Part shown: piece after piece, positions 1 to 9,196 of the stretch
Numbering within the stretch: position 1 is the first letter of the stretch
Layout: each line of letters starts with the position of its first letter
Source of the DNA: Siccirubricoccus soli
GTDB lineage: Bacteria > Pseudomonadota > Alphaproteobacteria > Acetobacterales > Acetobacteraceae
DNA: 64,000 nt
Direction of reading: 5' to 3'
Assembly: GCF_024178315.1 (NCBI RefSeq)
Contig: NZ_JAMZIK010000015.1
Location: forward strand, 1 to 64,000
Made by a program: the position numbers and the translations under genes
The notes under the pieces: model-generated
Told to the model about the DNA's origin: nothing
Databases searched by the model: none
Seen by the model: the letters and a program-made list of their open reading frames with translations, nothing else

Positions 1-169
1 TCGGGTTGATCCCATGGCGCCGGGCCAGGGCTCTTAGGCTCTCTTGACTATGTTGGATCGCCCGACGGACTGCCTCTGTCGTGCGGGCGCAGCCATGAAG
101 AACCTGGCCCATAGCGCATCCCTCCATGCCGGGGAGAAGACTGCACCATCAAACCCTGGGATCAAACAG
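1..169. other. Left-edge sequence with no supported gene
   Basis: This stretch lies between the window edge and repeat copy 1. Only short frames are open (for example a 38-codon plus-strand frame from 95 that runs into the repeat), and none has a recognisable motif or a convincing ribosome-binding site. I see no gene in it. Confidence 0.5.
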
Positions 170-276
170 CTAGAGCAGATCGCCGTAGGGCGGCATCGCC
201 CGAAGGTGTGAACCGGCTCTGCAACCAAAGGCGTAGAGCGTTTTCGGTGAACGCATGTAAAACGAAAACGCTCTAG
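170..276 (+). repeat. 107-bp CTAG-ended interspersed repeat, copy 1
   Basis: First of three 107-bp copies in the window; the others are at 19127-19233 (same orientation) and 45417-45523 (inverted). It begins CTAGAGCAGATCGCCG and ends CGCTCTAG. The left part holds a short GC palindrome (GGGCG-GCAT-CGCCC). The right part is a hairpin with perfect 13-bp arms, TAGAGCGTTTTCG and CGAAAACGCTCTA, around a 16-nt loop. It lies 16 bp beyond the stop codon of the minus-strand GGDEF-EAL gene, so it sits at that gene's 3' end. It encodes nothing obvious. It could be a REP/MITE-like element or an RNA-structure element. Confidence 0.9.
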
Positions 277-292
277 GAACCGGCTGCCGAGA

Positions 293-3154
293 TCAGGCCG
301 CCGCCGAGGCGGCGCGGCGCGCCTGCTCGAGCTGCCGGAGCATTTCGGGCAGCTCCGCCGCCGGGCGGGGCTGGCCGAACAGGAAGCCCTGCGCCTCGTC
401 GCAGCCGCAGCGGCTCAGCGTCTCGAGCTGCGCCGCCGTCTCCACCCCTTCCGCCGTCACGCCCATGTCCAGCCCGGCGCAGAGACCGACGACGGCGCGG
501 ATGATGGCGTTGCTCTTCCGGGACCGCTCCAGCTCCCGGGTGAAGGAACGGTCGATCTTCACCTTGTCGAAGGGGAAGCGCTGGAGATAGCCGAGCGAGG
601 AATAGCCCGTGCCGAAATCATCCATGGCGATACGGACGCCGAGCGCCTTCAGCCGGTGGAGGGTGACCAGGGTCGTCCTGGTGTCCTGCAGCATCACCGC
701 CTCGGTGATCTCAACCTCCAGCCGCGCGGCATCGAGGCCGGTCTCCCGCAGCACCGCGGTCACGGCATCGACCAGGACGCGGCCGGCGAATTGGGCGGGG
801 GAGAGGTTGACCGCGACCCGCAGCGGCGCCGGCCAGCGCGCCGCCTCGCGGCAGGCCTGCCGCAGCACCCATTCGCCGATCGGGCCGATCAGGCCGATCT
901 CCTCGGCCAAGGGGATGAAGGCATCCGGCGGCACCAGGCCGCGCTCCGGATGCCGCCAGCGCAGCAGCACCTCGAACCCCGCCACCTGGCGGGAGGCGAG
1001 GGTGACGATCGGCTGGTAGAATAACTCGAATTCGCCGCGGCTGAGGGCCCGTCGCAGGTCGGTCTCCAGCGCCCGGCGGAGCTGCATGCGCGCATCCATC
1101 TCCGGCTCGAAGAAGCGCCAGCGGCCGCGGCCATCCGCCTTGGCGCGATAGAGCGCCATGTCCGCCGCCTTCAGCAGGGCGTCGCCATCCATCCCGTCCC
1201 GCGGCGCCACAGCGATGCCGATGCTGGTGCCGATCATCACCTGATGGCCCTCCAGCTCGAAGGGGGCGGCGAGCGTCGCGACCAGCCGGCGGGCCAGGGC
1301 GGCAGCATCGGCGGATCGCTCCATCGCCACCTGGATGACGGCGAATTCGTCGCCGCCGAGCCGCGCCAGGCTGTCCGCCTCGCGCAGCAAGGCCTGCAGC
1401 CGCTCCGCCGCCTGGCGCAGCAGCGCATCCCCCACCGGATGGCCGAGCGTGTCGTTCACCTCCTTGAAGCGGTCGAGGTCGAGGCAAAGCACGGCGAAGG
1501 CACCGCCCTGGCGGGCGCGGGCCAGGGCCTCGTCCAGCCGGCGCCGGAACAGGGCGCGGTTGGCCAGCCCCGTCAGCGTGTCGTGGTGCGCGAGATGCGC
1601 GATGCGCGCCTCCGCCTCCCGCCGCTCGGTGATGTCGATGATGGTGCCGAGGGCGCTGTGCGGCGTGCCGCCGGCCTCGAATTGCACCCGCACCCGGGCC
1701 TCGAGGTGCCGCACTTGGCCGTCCGGCATGCGGACCCGGTAATCCGCAACCGTCTCCGGCACCTGCGCTTCGTGGCTGCGTCGGAAGCTTGCCTGCAGTT
1801 CCGGCCAGTCCTCCGCCAGCACCGGGCGGAACCATTCGGCGGCGGGCATCGGTCCCTCCCCTGGCGCGTGCCCCTGCAGCGCCCGGGTCTCCGGGCCGCA
1901 TTCGACGATGTCCCGCACCAGGTCGTGACGGAAGCCGCCGACCCGGCCGACCTCCATGGCCAGGCGCAGCATCGCCTCGCTGGCGCGCAGCTTCGCCTCC
2001 CGCTCCGCCAGCAGCCGGGCCGCCGCCTCCCGCTCCGCGGCGCGGAGCAGCTTGTCCTCGGCCTCCCGCCGGGCGGCCTGCATCTCCCCCAGCGCGGCGC
2101 GCTGCCGGCCCTGGCGGCGCAGCAGCACCAGCGCGAGGAGGATCAGCCCGTCCAGCAGCGCCACCGCGGTGGCGACACGCTGAGCCTCCCCCCGCCAGGA
2201 CTGCAAGGCCTCCTCCTCCAGCCGCGAGGCCAGCAGGATGAAGGATGGAGACTCGGTGGCCCGGGCGCTCACGATGCGGTCGCGGTCGTCCACCGTGCTG
2301 CGCGTCCGCAGGACCGGCGCCGGCATGCCGGCCTCGAGTTGCCGGAAGGCAGGGCCACGGGCGACCTTGAGGCCGATCTTGTCTTCCAGCCGCGGATAGC
2401 GGGCGAGCAGGGTGCCGTCGCGGCGGAAGAGCGAAATGGAGTTCCCCGGCCCCAGCGCCAGCCGGCGGAAGAAATCCTCGAAGTAATCGAGCCTGACCGA
2501 GACGCCGATGAGACCGAGGAAGCTGCCATCCGCCGCCACCAGCCGCCGGGCGAGGACAAGGTTCCAATCGCCCGTGATGCCGTTGCGCAGCGGCGCGCTG
2601 ACGGTGCGGTCGAACACCGGGCCCGCCTGCAAGCGGCGGAAATAGTCCCGTTCCGCCACGCTGCGCTGCGGTGGCGGCCAGCTCAAGGTGCTGCTGAGGA
2701 CCTGGCCGCTGGCATCGGTCAGGAAGACGCTGCGGAGCTGCGGCAGGGCAGCGGCCCGTGCCCGCAGGGCCAGGTGGGTCTCGCGGCTGCCCGCCTTCGC
2801 CGCGAAGCTTTCCGGCCGGTCCGTCTCCGTGGAGCGGATCCATTCCTGGACCGCGCTCTGCAGCAGATCCACGGAGCTGAAGCTGGCCTCCACCGCCGAG
2901 GCGAGCACCATGACCAGGTTGCCGACCTGGCGTTCGGTCTCGCGCAGCGCCGCCTCGCGCTGCTGCATCAGGTAGGTGGCGGCCCCCAGCGGCAGCAGGG
3001 CGGCCAGGGCGATGCCGCCGGCCCAGAACAGCACCGTGCCGGGACGCTTCGGCCCCGCCGGTGCCGCCCGCCCGGGCCCGCGGCCCAGGACGGCACCGGG
3101 ACCCAGCAGCCGCTTCAGGCAGGACCGCAGATCGGTGAACCGCCGCAAAGGCAT
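293..3154 (-). CDS. Membrane diguanylate cyclase/phosphodiesterase (sensor-PAS-GGDEF-EAL)
   Basis: Predicted 953-residue inner-membrane enzyme that makes and/or degrades cyclic di-GMP. A membrane segment (about 40-63) and a second (about 328-346) bracket a periplasmic region typical of dCache sensors. A coiled coil (350-395) and a PAS domain (about 395-512) follow, then a GGDEF domain with an intact GGDEF signature at 600-604 and an intact inhibitory RxxD site (READ, 591-594). The C-terminal EAL domain has EVL as its signature (728-730) and keeps DDFGTGYSSL, AEGVET and the ExT/QGF-type motifs, so both activities look possible. The ATG is preceded by an AGGAGG-like site. The start and the signal-like N-terminus make this a full-length gene. 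Which activity dominates, and the signal sensed, cannot be read from sequence. Confidence 0.93.
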   Translation of the reverse strand: MPLRRFTDLRSCLKRLLGPGAVLGRGPGRAAPAGPKRPGTVLFWAGGIALAALLPLGAATYLMQQREAALRETERQVGNLVMVLASAVEASFSSVDLLQSAVQEWIRSTETDRPESFAAKAGSRETHLALRARAAALPQLRSVFLTDASGQVLSSTLSWPPPQRSVAERDYFRRLQAGPVFDRTVSAPLRNGITGDWNLVLARRLVAADGSFLGLIGVSVRLDYFEDFFRRLALGPGNSISLFRRDGTLLARYPRLEDKIGLKVARGPAFRQLEAGMPAPVLRTRSTVDDRDRIVSARATESPSFILLASRLEEEALQSWRGEAQRVATAVALLDGLILLALVLLRRQGRQRAALGEMQAARREAEDKLLRAAEREAAARLLAEREAKLRASEAMLRLAMEVGRVGGFRHDLVRDIVECGPETRALQGHAPGEGPMPAAEWFRPVLAEDWPELQASFRRSHEAQVPETVADYRVRMPDGQVRHLEARVRVQFEAGGTPHSALGTIIDITERREAEARIAHLAHHDTLTGLANRALFRRRLDEALARARQGGAFAVLCLDLDRFKEVNDTLGHPVGDALLRQAAERLQALLREADSLARLGGDEFAVIQVAMERSADAAALARRLVATLAAPFELEGHQVMIGTSIGIAVAPRDGMDGDALLKAADMALYRAKADGRGRWRFFEPEMDARMQLRRALETDLRRALSRGEFELFYQPIVTLASRQVAGFEVLLRWRHPERGLVPPDAFIPLAEEIGLIGPIGEWVLRQACREAARWPAPLRVAVNLSPAQFAGRVLVDAVTAVLRETGLDAARLEVEITEAVMLQDTRTTLVTLHRLKALGVRIAMDDFGTGYSSLGYLQRFPFDKVKIDRSFTRELERSRKSNAIIRAVVGLCAGLDMGVTAEGVETAAQLETLSRCGCDEAQGFLFGQPRPAAELPEMLRQLEQARRAASAAA

Positions 3155-3367
3155 GGAGCTTCCTGCCTCCTGGCAGGGTGGCGATCGGTCAGGCGATTCA
3201 AGGTGACGCGGGGATGTATGGCATCGGACACGAACTGGTCAAGGAATGACAGCCGGGCCGATGCACCCGCCCGCGCCTGGCAGGCAGGACAGGCCGCCAT
3301 GCCGGGCCGGCGGGTTCTGGCCGCTACCCGCCGGGGCTCCTTGCCGCGACCCTGGCAGAACCGGCGC

Positions 3368-5387
3368 TCAGACCGCCTGCTGCCGCCGCCCCCCCACCGG
3401 CGCCCGGCGACAGGCCAGAGCCAGGGCGCGATCCAATTCGGCCAGGGAGAAGGGCTTCCGCAGCAATGGCATGCCGGCCGCCGCCACCCGCGCCGGCGCC
3501 CCGCCATAGCCGCTGTACAGCAGCACCGGCACGGCGCGCGGGCCGGAGCGGATAGCATGGGCGAGATCGAGGCCATCCTGCCCGCCCGGCATCACCACAT
3601 CCGTCAGGACGAGGTCCGCATCCCCCCCCGCCTCCAGCGCCCGGAGGGCGGCGACGCCGCTTTCCACCCGGGACACGATATGGCCGAGATAGCGCAGCAT
3701 GTCCGCCGTGAGCGCCGCGACGTCGTCATCATCCTCGACCAGCAGCACCTTCAGCCGCAGCCTGGCCTCCGGCGTCAGGCGCCCCGCCTCCTCCGCCCCC
3801 CGCTCCACCTCCGGCGAGACGGCGCTGCGCGGCAGCAGCAGCGTCACCGTCGTGCCCTGGCCGGGGATGCTGGCGATGCGGGCCGCCCCACCGCTCTGCC
3901 GGGCAAAGCCATAGACCTGGGCGAGGCCGAGCCCCGTTCCCCGCCCGACCTCCTTGGTGGAGAAGAAGGGCTCGAAGACCCGCGCCAGCACCTCGGGCGG
4001 CATGCCGATGCCGGTATCCTCGATGGACAGCGCGACGAAGGCGCCCTCCAGCCCATCCGGGTCGCTGCGCGCCTGCAGTTCCCGGTTCGCCGCCAGCAGC
4101 CGCAGCCTGCCGCCGCGCGGCATGGCATCCCTGGCGTTCACGGCAAGGTTCAGCACCGCCAGCTCCAGCTCCCCGGCATCGGCCAGCACCGGCCAGAGCC
4201 CCGCCTCCGCGACGATCTCCACCGTGATGTCGCCGCGCAGCGAGCGCGCCAACAGCTCCCGGATCTCCTCCAGCCAGGCGCGCAGGTCGAGCGGCGCCGG
4301 CCGCAGGGCCTGGCGGCGGGCGAAGGTCAGCAGGCGTCGCGTCAGCTCGGCGCCGCGCCGCGCCGCCTGCTCGATCGCGTCCATCAGCCGCTCGCGCCTG
4401 GCGCCGTCCTGGTCGCGCCGCAGCAGGGCGGTGCCGCTCACGATGACGGAAAGCAGGTTGTTGAAGTCGTGCGCGACGCCGCCGGTAAGCTGGCCGAGCG
4501 CCTCCAGCTTCATGGTCTGGAATAGCCGGGCCTGCGCCGCCTCCCGCGCCTTCGTCTCCGCTTCCACCTCCCGTCGCAGCCCTTCATTGGCCTCGGTCAC
4601 GGCCAGTTCGGCGCGCTTGCGGTCGGTGACGTCGATGTTGAGGCCGATGAGGCGGACGGCATTGCCTACCCCGTCGCAGATCAGCCGGCCGCGGACGGAG
4701 AGCCAGCGCTCGCCGCGACGTGGATGATGGATGCGGTATTCCATGCGGATGTCGGGGTTCCGCCGGCGCAGGCAATCCTCCAGCGCCGCCGCCGCGCCGT
4801 CCCGGTCCAGGGGCAGGATGGAGGCGAGCCACGCCTCGCGGCTCGGCGTCACCACCGCCGGATCCAGGCCGCAGAGGTCGAAATACTCCTCGGGCCAGTC
4901 GATCCGGCCGGTGCAGATCCCAGTCCCAGGTGCCTGCGCCGGCATAGCGCTGCGCCATGCGCAGCCTTTCCTCGCTGTCCTGCAATTGCGCATTGGCCCG
5001 GGCCAGGGCGCGCGTCCGTTCGTGGACGCGCTGCTCCAGCTCCTCGTTGCCGCGGATCAGGGCCTGGTTGGTTTCCTCCAGCTCCTCGGCGACGGCCTGC
5101 AGCTCCTCCATGGCGAGGCGGAGCTCTTCCTCGGTCGCCGCCTGCCGCGACATCGGCAGGCGCAGTGCCGCCGCCTCCGCCGGACCGGGGTAGGCGAGGT
5201 GGCCGGCCTCCGTCTTGCGCAGCCGCGCCTCCGCCTCCCGCAGCAACTGCGCCTGCCGGTTCACCTCCGCCTGCAGGGCGTTGCGCTCCTGCGCCAGCTT
5301 TCCGGCCTTTGCCTGCGCATCCTCCGCCGCCACGCGCCAACGCTCGACCTCGCCTTCGAGCTGACGCAGGCGCTCTGCGTCGCTCAT
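3368..5387 (-). pseudogene. Frameshifted PAS hybrid sensor histidine kinase with receiver
   Basis: Two overlapping reading frames form one protein. The upstream frame (starting at 5387) gives an N-terminal coiled coil, then the start of a PAS domain ending GAGTWDWDLH. The same PAS domain continues in another frame with TGRIDWPEEYF, so the break is at about 4911-4914 and is equivalent to loss of two bases or gain of one. The downstream frame holds the rest of PAS, a HisKA box (GGVAHDFNNLL, phosphoacceptor His), HATPase N and G boxes (NLAVNARDAMP, DTGIGMPPEV, GRGTGLGLAQ) and a C-terminal receiver with acidic cluster VEDDDD and LTDVVMPG. All catalytic motifs survive, so this could be a recent mutation or a sequencing error. 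Its neighbours 5522-6349 are clearly decayed, which favours genuine decay. Confidence 0.85.
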
Positions 5388-5521
5388 GGGCCCTCGGCCT
5401 CCGATGGGCGGGCTGATGCGCAGGGAACACCCAGTTGCGGCATGAATCCCCGAACGGCCAGCGCCGCCCGGCGTTCCGCCCTATACGGGCACGGAGCGAC
5501 CACCTCCTCGCTGGACAGGCT

Positions 5522-5968
5522 ATGGTCCGAATCAGCGGGCGCGGCATGGGAGGCCAGGTACACTACAAGCCCGTCCTCCTCGGCGCCTCCACCGGGGGCG
5601 TCGATGCCCTGGCGAAGCTGTGCCAGGGCCTGCCGCACGACCTGCCCGCTACCGTGTTGGTGTGCAGCACTTGGCGTCCACGGCGCGCAGCCTGCGGCCT
5701 GCCATCCCGGAACGCGCCGGGAAGCCGCCGGCCCGCGCAGCGGGGCGCGGAGCTCCGCCGGGACATGTCTTCGTGGCGCCGCCGGATGTTCATCCTCTCG
5801 TGAGTGAGGATTGTCGCCGGATGCTGTTACGCCGGGACCGCAGGAGAACCGGGTGCGGCCCGCGATCGACGTGCTGTTCCGCTCGGCCGCCATTGCCGCG
5901 CGTCCTCGCCGTTATCCTCAACGGGCTGCTGATGACGGCACTGCCGGGCTGGTGGCGTTGAGGCCAGC
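5522..5968 (+). pseudogene. Degenerate cheB (chemotaxis protein-glutamate methylesterase domain)
   Basis: The CheB methylesterase fold can be read only by changing frame about four times. GASTGGVDALAKL (nucleophile Ser) is in the first frame. VQHLAS (catalytic His) and GHVFVAPPDVHPL follow a shift near 5660. GPQENRVRPAIDVLFRSAA follows one near 5825. PRVLAVILNGLL follows another near 5900, and DDGTAGL (catalytic Asp) needs a last shift near 5932. All three catalytic residues are therefore still recognisable, but no full product can be made. The ancestral protein would be a stand-alone CheB domain like those beside PAS-histidine-kinase signalling genes. It is head-to-head with the broken kinase gene and converges on a broken response regulator. 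Confidence 0.85.
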
Positions 5969-6349
5969 GTGGCGAGCGCCCGCGGCAAGCTACCGGCATC
6001 GAAAGGCTTCTCGAGGCGCGGCGTATCCATCCAGGCGTCGGGGATGACCAGGGGGCCACGGCCGGTCAGGAACAGGAAGGGCATCCACCGCCCCCGCAGC
6101 AGCTCGGCCAGCGGATAGACCGGCGTCCCGTGCAGGTCGATGTGAAGCGTCGCGGCGTCGATACGGCACTCGGCACGGCGCGCCAGCCGCAGCCTGTCCT
6201 CAAGGGTTGCGCAGGCCCCTCCACCAGGCAGCCGGCGTCCCGGGGGAGACGGGCCAGCTGCCGGCGATCAGGTCGCGGTCCTCCCTGACGAGCACATGCC
6301 GTCGCTGGAGAGCCAGAAGGCGGTCCGGTGCCCTCTCGATCAATCCCAT
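5827..6349 (-). pseudogene. Degenerate single-domain response regulator
   Basis: The minus strand contains the pattern of a short stand-alone receiver split over three frames. RHVLVREDRDLIAG is the N-terminal acidic-pocket strand. DAGCLVEGPA follows a shift near 6220. LEDRLRLARRAE through PFLFLTGRG and LEKPFDAGSLPRAL follow a second shift near 6205. The position normally holding the phosphoacceptor Asp (LLDVNL-type motif) reads TLHIDL, so the acceptor appears lost. The conserved Lys near the end (EKPFD) is present. The tail overlaps the cheB remnant on the other strand. It probably formed a signalling unit with the kinase and CheB next door. The ends are approximate. Confidence 0.72.
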
Positions 6350-6415
6350 GCCGTCCTTCCCTCCTGCCGATGCCTGCCGGCCGCCCAGGGGGAGGCTACC
6401 GGCGGCCATGCCGCA

Positions 6416-9196
6416 TCATGGCGCCGCCGCCTCCGGCACCAGCGCCGCTACCGGCCACTCGGCCAGCAGGCCGGAGAGGTCGAGGACCCCGTCCTCGGCC
6501 CGCAGCCCGGCGCCGCTCCACAGGTCGCGCCACTGCGTCACCGCCAGCGGCAGGGCCAGGCGGATCCCACCCGCAGCCTCGCCCCGGGCCGGGAAGCGGC
6601 GGGCGGCGACCAGCAGCGCCTCCCCCCCCCGGCAGCGCAGGAAGGCGCAGATGCGCTCGGCCATGTCGCCCTCGGCCGTCAGCGGCTGGTAGTCGCCCTC
6701 CGCATAAAGCGCCGGCTGGGTCCGGCGATGCGCCAGCAGCGTCGCGGTCAGCGCCAGCTTGAGGCGGCCGTCGCTCCAGGATTCCCGCATCCCGCGCAGC
6801 GCCCCGGGGCGGTCCTGCGCCAGGGCCTCCTCCATCTCCGCCAGCAGGCGCTGGCGGGCGGCGAAATCCACCGGGCGGCGGTTGTCGGGATCCACCAGGC
6901 TGAGATCCCAGAGCTCCGCGCCCTGGTAGATGTCCGGCATGCCCGGCACGCTCAGCTTCAGCGCCGCCTGCACCAAGCTGTTCTCCAGGCCGAGCCGCGC
7001 CACCTGCGACTGGAAGGGCAGGAAGGCGTCGAGGAAGGCGGAGGAGGCGCCGGGCGCCAGCGCATCCCGCACAAAGCCCAGCAGCGCGTCCTCATAGGCC
7101 ATGTCCGGCGCGGCCCAGGAGGAGTGCAGCTTCGCCTCCCGCACCGATTTGCGCATCGCGCCCTCCAGCCGCTCGGCAAAGGCCGAAAGGGCGTCCGCAT
7201 CGAGCGGCGCATCGGTCATCTCCGCCGGCCAGGCGCCGAGCAGGAGCTGGTAGAACAGGTATTCGTCGTTGCGGTCGGGCGGCGCGGTGCCTTCCACATC
7301 GCCGCGCCGAGCGCGCAGGATGCGGCTCCAGCTCCGGATCTGGCGGGACCATTCCTCCGGCATCTCCGCCAGCACCGCCAGCCGGGCCCGGGTGTCCTCG
7401 CCCCGCTTGGTGTCGTGGGTGGAGGTGGAGAGCATGGCATGCGGCCAGCGCTTCGCCCTCGCCGCATTCGCCTTGTGGAAGGCGGCGAGCGGCAGGCCGA
7501 GCACATCCGGGTGGCCGCCCACCTCGTTCAGCGCCACCAGCCGGTTCCAGCGGTAGAAGGCGGTGTCCTCCAGCCCCTTCGCCATCACCGGGCCGCTGTA
7601 CTGCTGCACCCGCATGGCGAAGCGCATGACGGTATGGCGGCTGAAGCCGCTGCGCGGCGCTGCCACCAGGTCGGTCGAGAGCAGCCGCTGCAGGAAGTCG
7701 AAGACGCTCGGGTCGAGGTCGGGTTCGAAGCGCCGCGCCCAGGCCACCGCCCAGTCCAGGTCGCGCCGGTCCGCCTCCCCCGGCGTGCCGCTGGCATCCA
7801 CATAGGTGCGGTAGACCGGGAAGGCGGCGACGATGGCACGCAGGGCGCGGCCGAGGATGTTGCGGGTGAAATCCGCGGTCTTCGGGTTCTGCCTGGCGAT
7901 GCGCCCGGCATCGCGGGCCAGCACGTTCAGCTCGCTGGCCATCTCATTCGCCATGATGCGGAGCTTGCAGTCGCGCACCACCTCCTCGAAGGGCGGTACC
8001 TCGCCGACGAAATCGGCATAGGCGCGGGTCAGCCCTTCCTCGCCAGTGGAATCCACCAGCAGGCCCAGCACGAGGTTGGCGAATTCATAGCCGGTGGTGC
8101 CCTCCACCGGCCAGTCCTCGCGCAGCGCCTCATGCCGCGCCAGGATCTTCTCCACCACCAGGTAGAAGGGGCGCGGCGCCCGCTCCCGCAGCCGGGCGAG
8201 GTAGCCCTTCGGGTCCAGCAGCCCATCGACATGGTCGATGCGCAGCCCATCCAGCGTGCCATCCGCCAGCAGGGCGAAGACGCGGGCATGGGCGTGGTCG
8301 AACAGCTCCGGCAGCTCCATGCGGATGCCGGCGAGCTCGTTGATGTTGAAGAAGCGGCGGTAGTTGATGTCGTCCGCTGCCACGCGGAAATGCGCCACGC
8401 GCCAGTGCTGGTCCTGGATCAGCGCGTCCAGGGCGCGCCAGCTCTCCAGCTCGCCTTCCCGGCCGTTCAGCCGGTCCACCGCCTGCTGCACCGCCTCCTG
8501 CACGGTCGCGTCCTCGCGTGCCGCGGCGGCCAGCTCGGCCTTCAGCTCGCGCGCCCGGGCGGCAATCTGCGGGCGCCAGTCGGACAGGCCGGCGAAGGCA
8601 TCGCCGAGGCGTTCCAGCACCGGGTGCGCGTCGCCCAGCACGCGGGCGTAGTGGTGCGGGCAGATGGGCAGCTTGTGCGTGTCATAGGCCCAGACGGCGA
8701 AGCTGCCCTCCTCGGCATCGAAACGGAGGCGGAGCTGCCCGGCCTCCAGCACCACGCCATACTGGTCCCCGAGGAAGGGGATCAGCAGCTTGCCGGCAAG
8801 GTAGCGGCGGTCGGGGTCCCAATCGATGTCGAACCAGCCGGCATAGGCGGAGTCCGAGCCCCATTCGAGCACGTCCAGCCACCAGGGATTGTCGGCGCCG
8901 CCGACGCCCATGTGGTTCGGCACGAAATCCAGGATCTGGCCGAGCCCATGCTGCCGGAAGGCCTCGCACATGGCATGGAACTCGGCCTCGTCGCCGAGTT
9001 CCGGGTTGAGCGCGGCATGGTCCACGATGTCGTAGCCATGGCTGCTGCCGGGCCGGGCCTTCAGCCAGGGCGAGGCATAGACATGGCTGATGCCGAGCCG
9101 CGCCAGATAGGGCGCCAGCGCCGCCGCGTCCCGGAAGCGGAAGCCGGCATGGAATTGCAGGCGGTAGGTCGCCCGCGGCACCGGGATCTCAGCCAT
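6416..9196 (-). CDS. treY: Maltooligosyltrehalose synthase
   Basis: 926-residue cytoplasmic GH13 enzyme that converts the reducing-end alpha-1,4 bond of maltodextrins to an alpha-1,1 (trehalose) linkage. It starts with the family-typical TYRLQFHAGF, followed by GISHVYASPWL, DFVPNHMGV, the nucleophile region GLRIDHVDGLLDP, LVVEKILARHE, and THDTKRGEDTRARL near two thirds. The length is usual for TreY with its long insertions. The ATG at 9196 has GGAGG eight bases upstream and overlaps the malQ stop, so the three genes are translationally coupled in the order treZ-malQ-treY. TreZ then releases trehalose. The gene set implies trehalose synthesis from storage glucan, a desiccation and osmotic stress response. 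Confidence 0.96.
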   Translation of the reverse strand: MAEIPVPRATYRLQFHAGFRFRDAAALAPYLARLGISHVYASPWLKARPGSSHGYDIVDHAALNPELGDEAEFHAMCEAFRQHGLGQILDFVPNHMGVGGADNPWWLDVLEWGSDSAYAGWFDIDWDPDRRYLAGKLLIPFLGDQYGVVLEAGQLRLRFDAEEGSFAVWAYDTHKLPICPHHYARVLGDAHPVLERLGDAFAGLSDWRPQIAARARELKAELAAAAREDATVQEAVQQAVDRLNGREGELESWRALDALIQDQHWRVAHFRVAADDINYRRFFNINELAGIRMELPELFDHAHARVFALLADGTLDGLRIDHVDGLLDPKGYLARLRERAPRPFYLVVEKILARHEALREDWPVEGTTGYEFANLVLGLLVDSTGEEGLTRAYADFVGEVPPFEEVVRDCKLRIMANEMASELNVLARDAGRIARQNPKTADFTRNILGRALRAIVAAFPVYRTYVDASGTPGEADRRDLDWAVAWARRFEPDLDPSVFDFLQRLLSTDLVAAPRSGFSRHTVMRFAMRVQQYSGPVMAKGLEDTAFYRWNRLVALNEVGGHPDVLGLPLAAFHKANAARAKRWPHAMLSTSTHDTKRGEDTRARLAVLAEMPEEWSRQIRSWSRILRARRGDVEGTAPPDRNDEYLFYQLLLGAWPAEMTDAPLDADALSAFAERLEGAMRKSVREAKLHSSWAAPDMAYEDALLGFVRDALAPGASSAFLDAFLPFQSQVARLGLENSLVQAALKLSVPGMPDIYQGAELWDLSLVDPDNRRPVDFAARQRLLAEMEEALAQDRPGALRGMRESWSDGRLKLALTATLLAHRRTQPALYAEGDYQPLTAEGDMAERICAFLRCRGGEALLVAARRFPARGEAAGGIRLALPLAVTQWRDLWSGAGLRAEDGVLDLSGLLAEWPVAALVPEAAAP

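Noticed and set aside
1244-4525. Long plus-strand open frame (over 1,000 codons) opposite the GGDEF-EAL and kinase genes
   Set aside because: It lies antisense to two genes with clear domain motifs and has the Arg/Gly/Pro/His bias of a shadow frame in GC-rich DNA.
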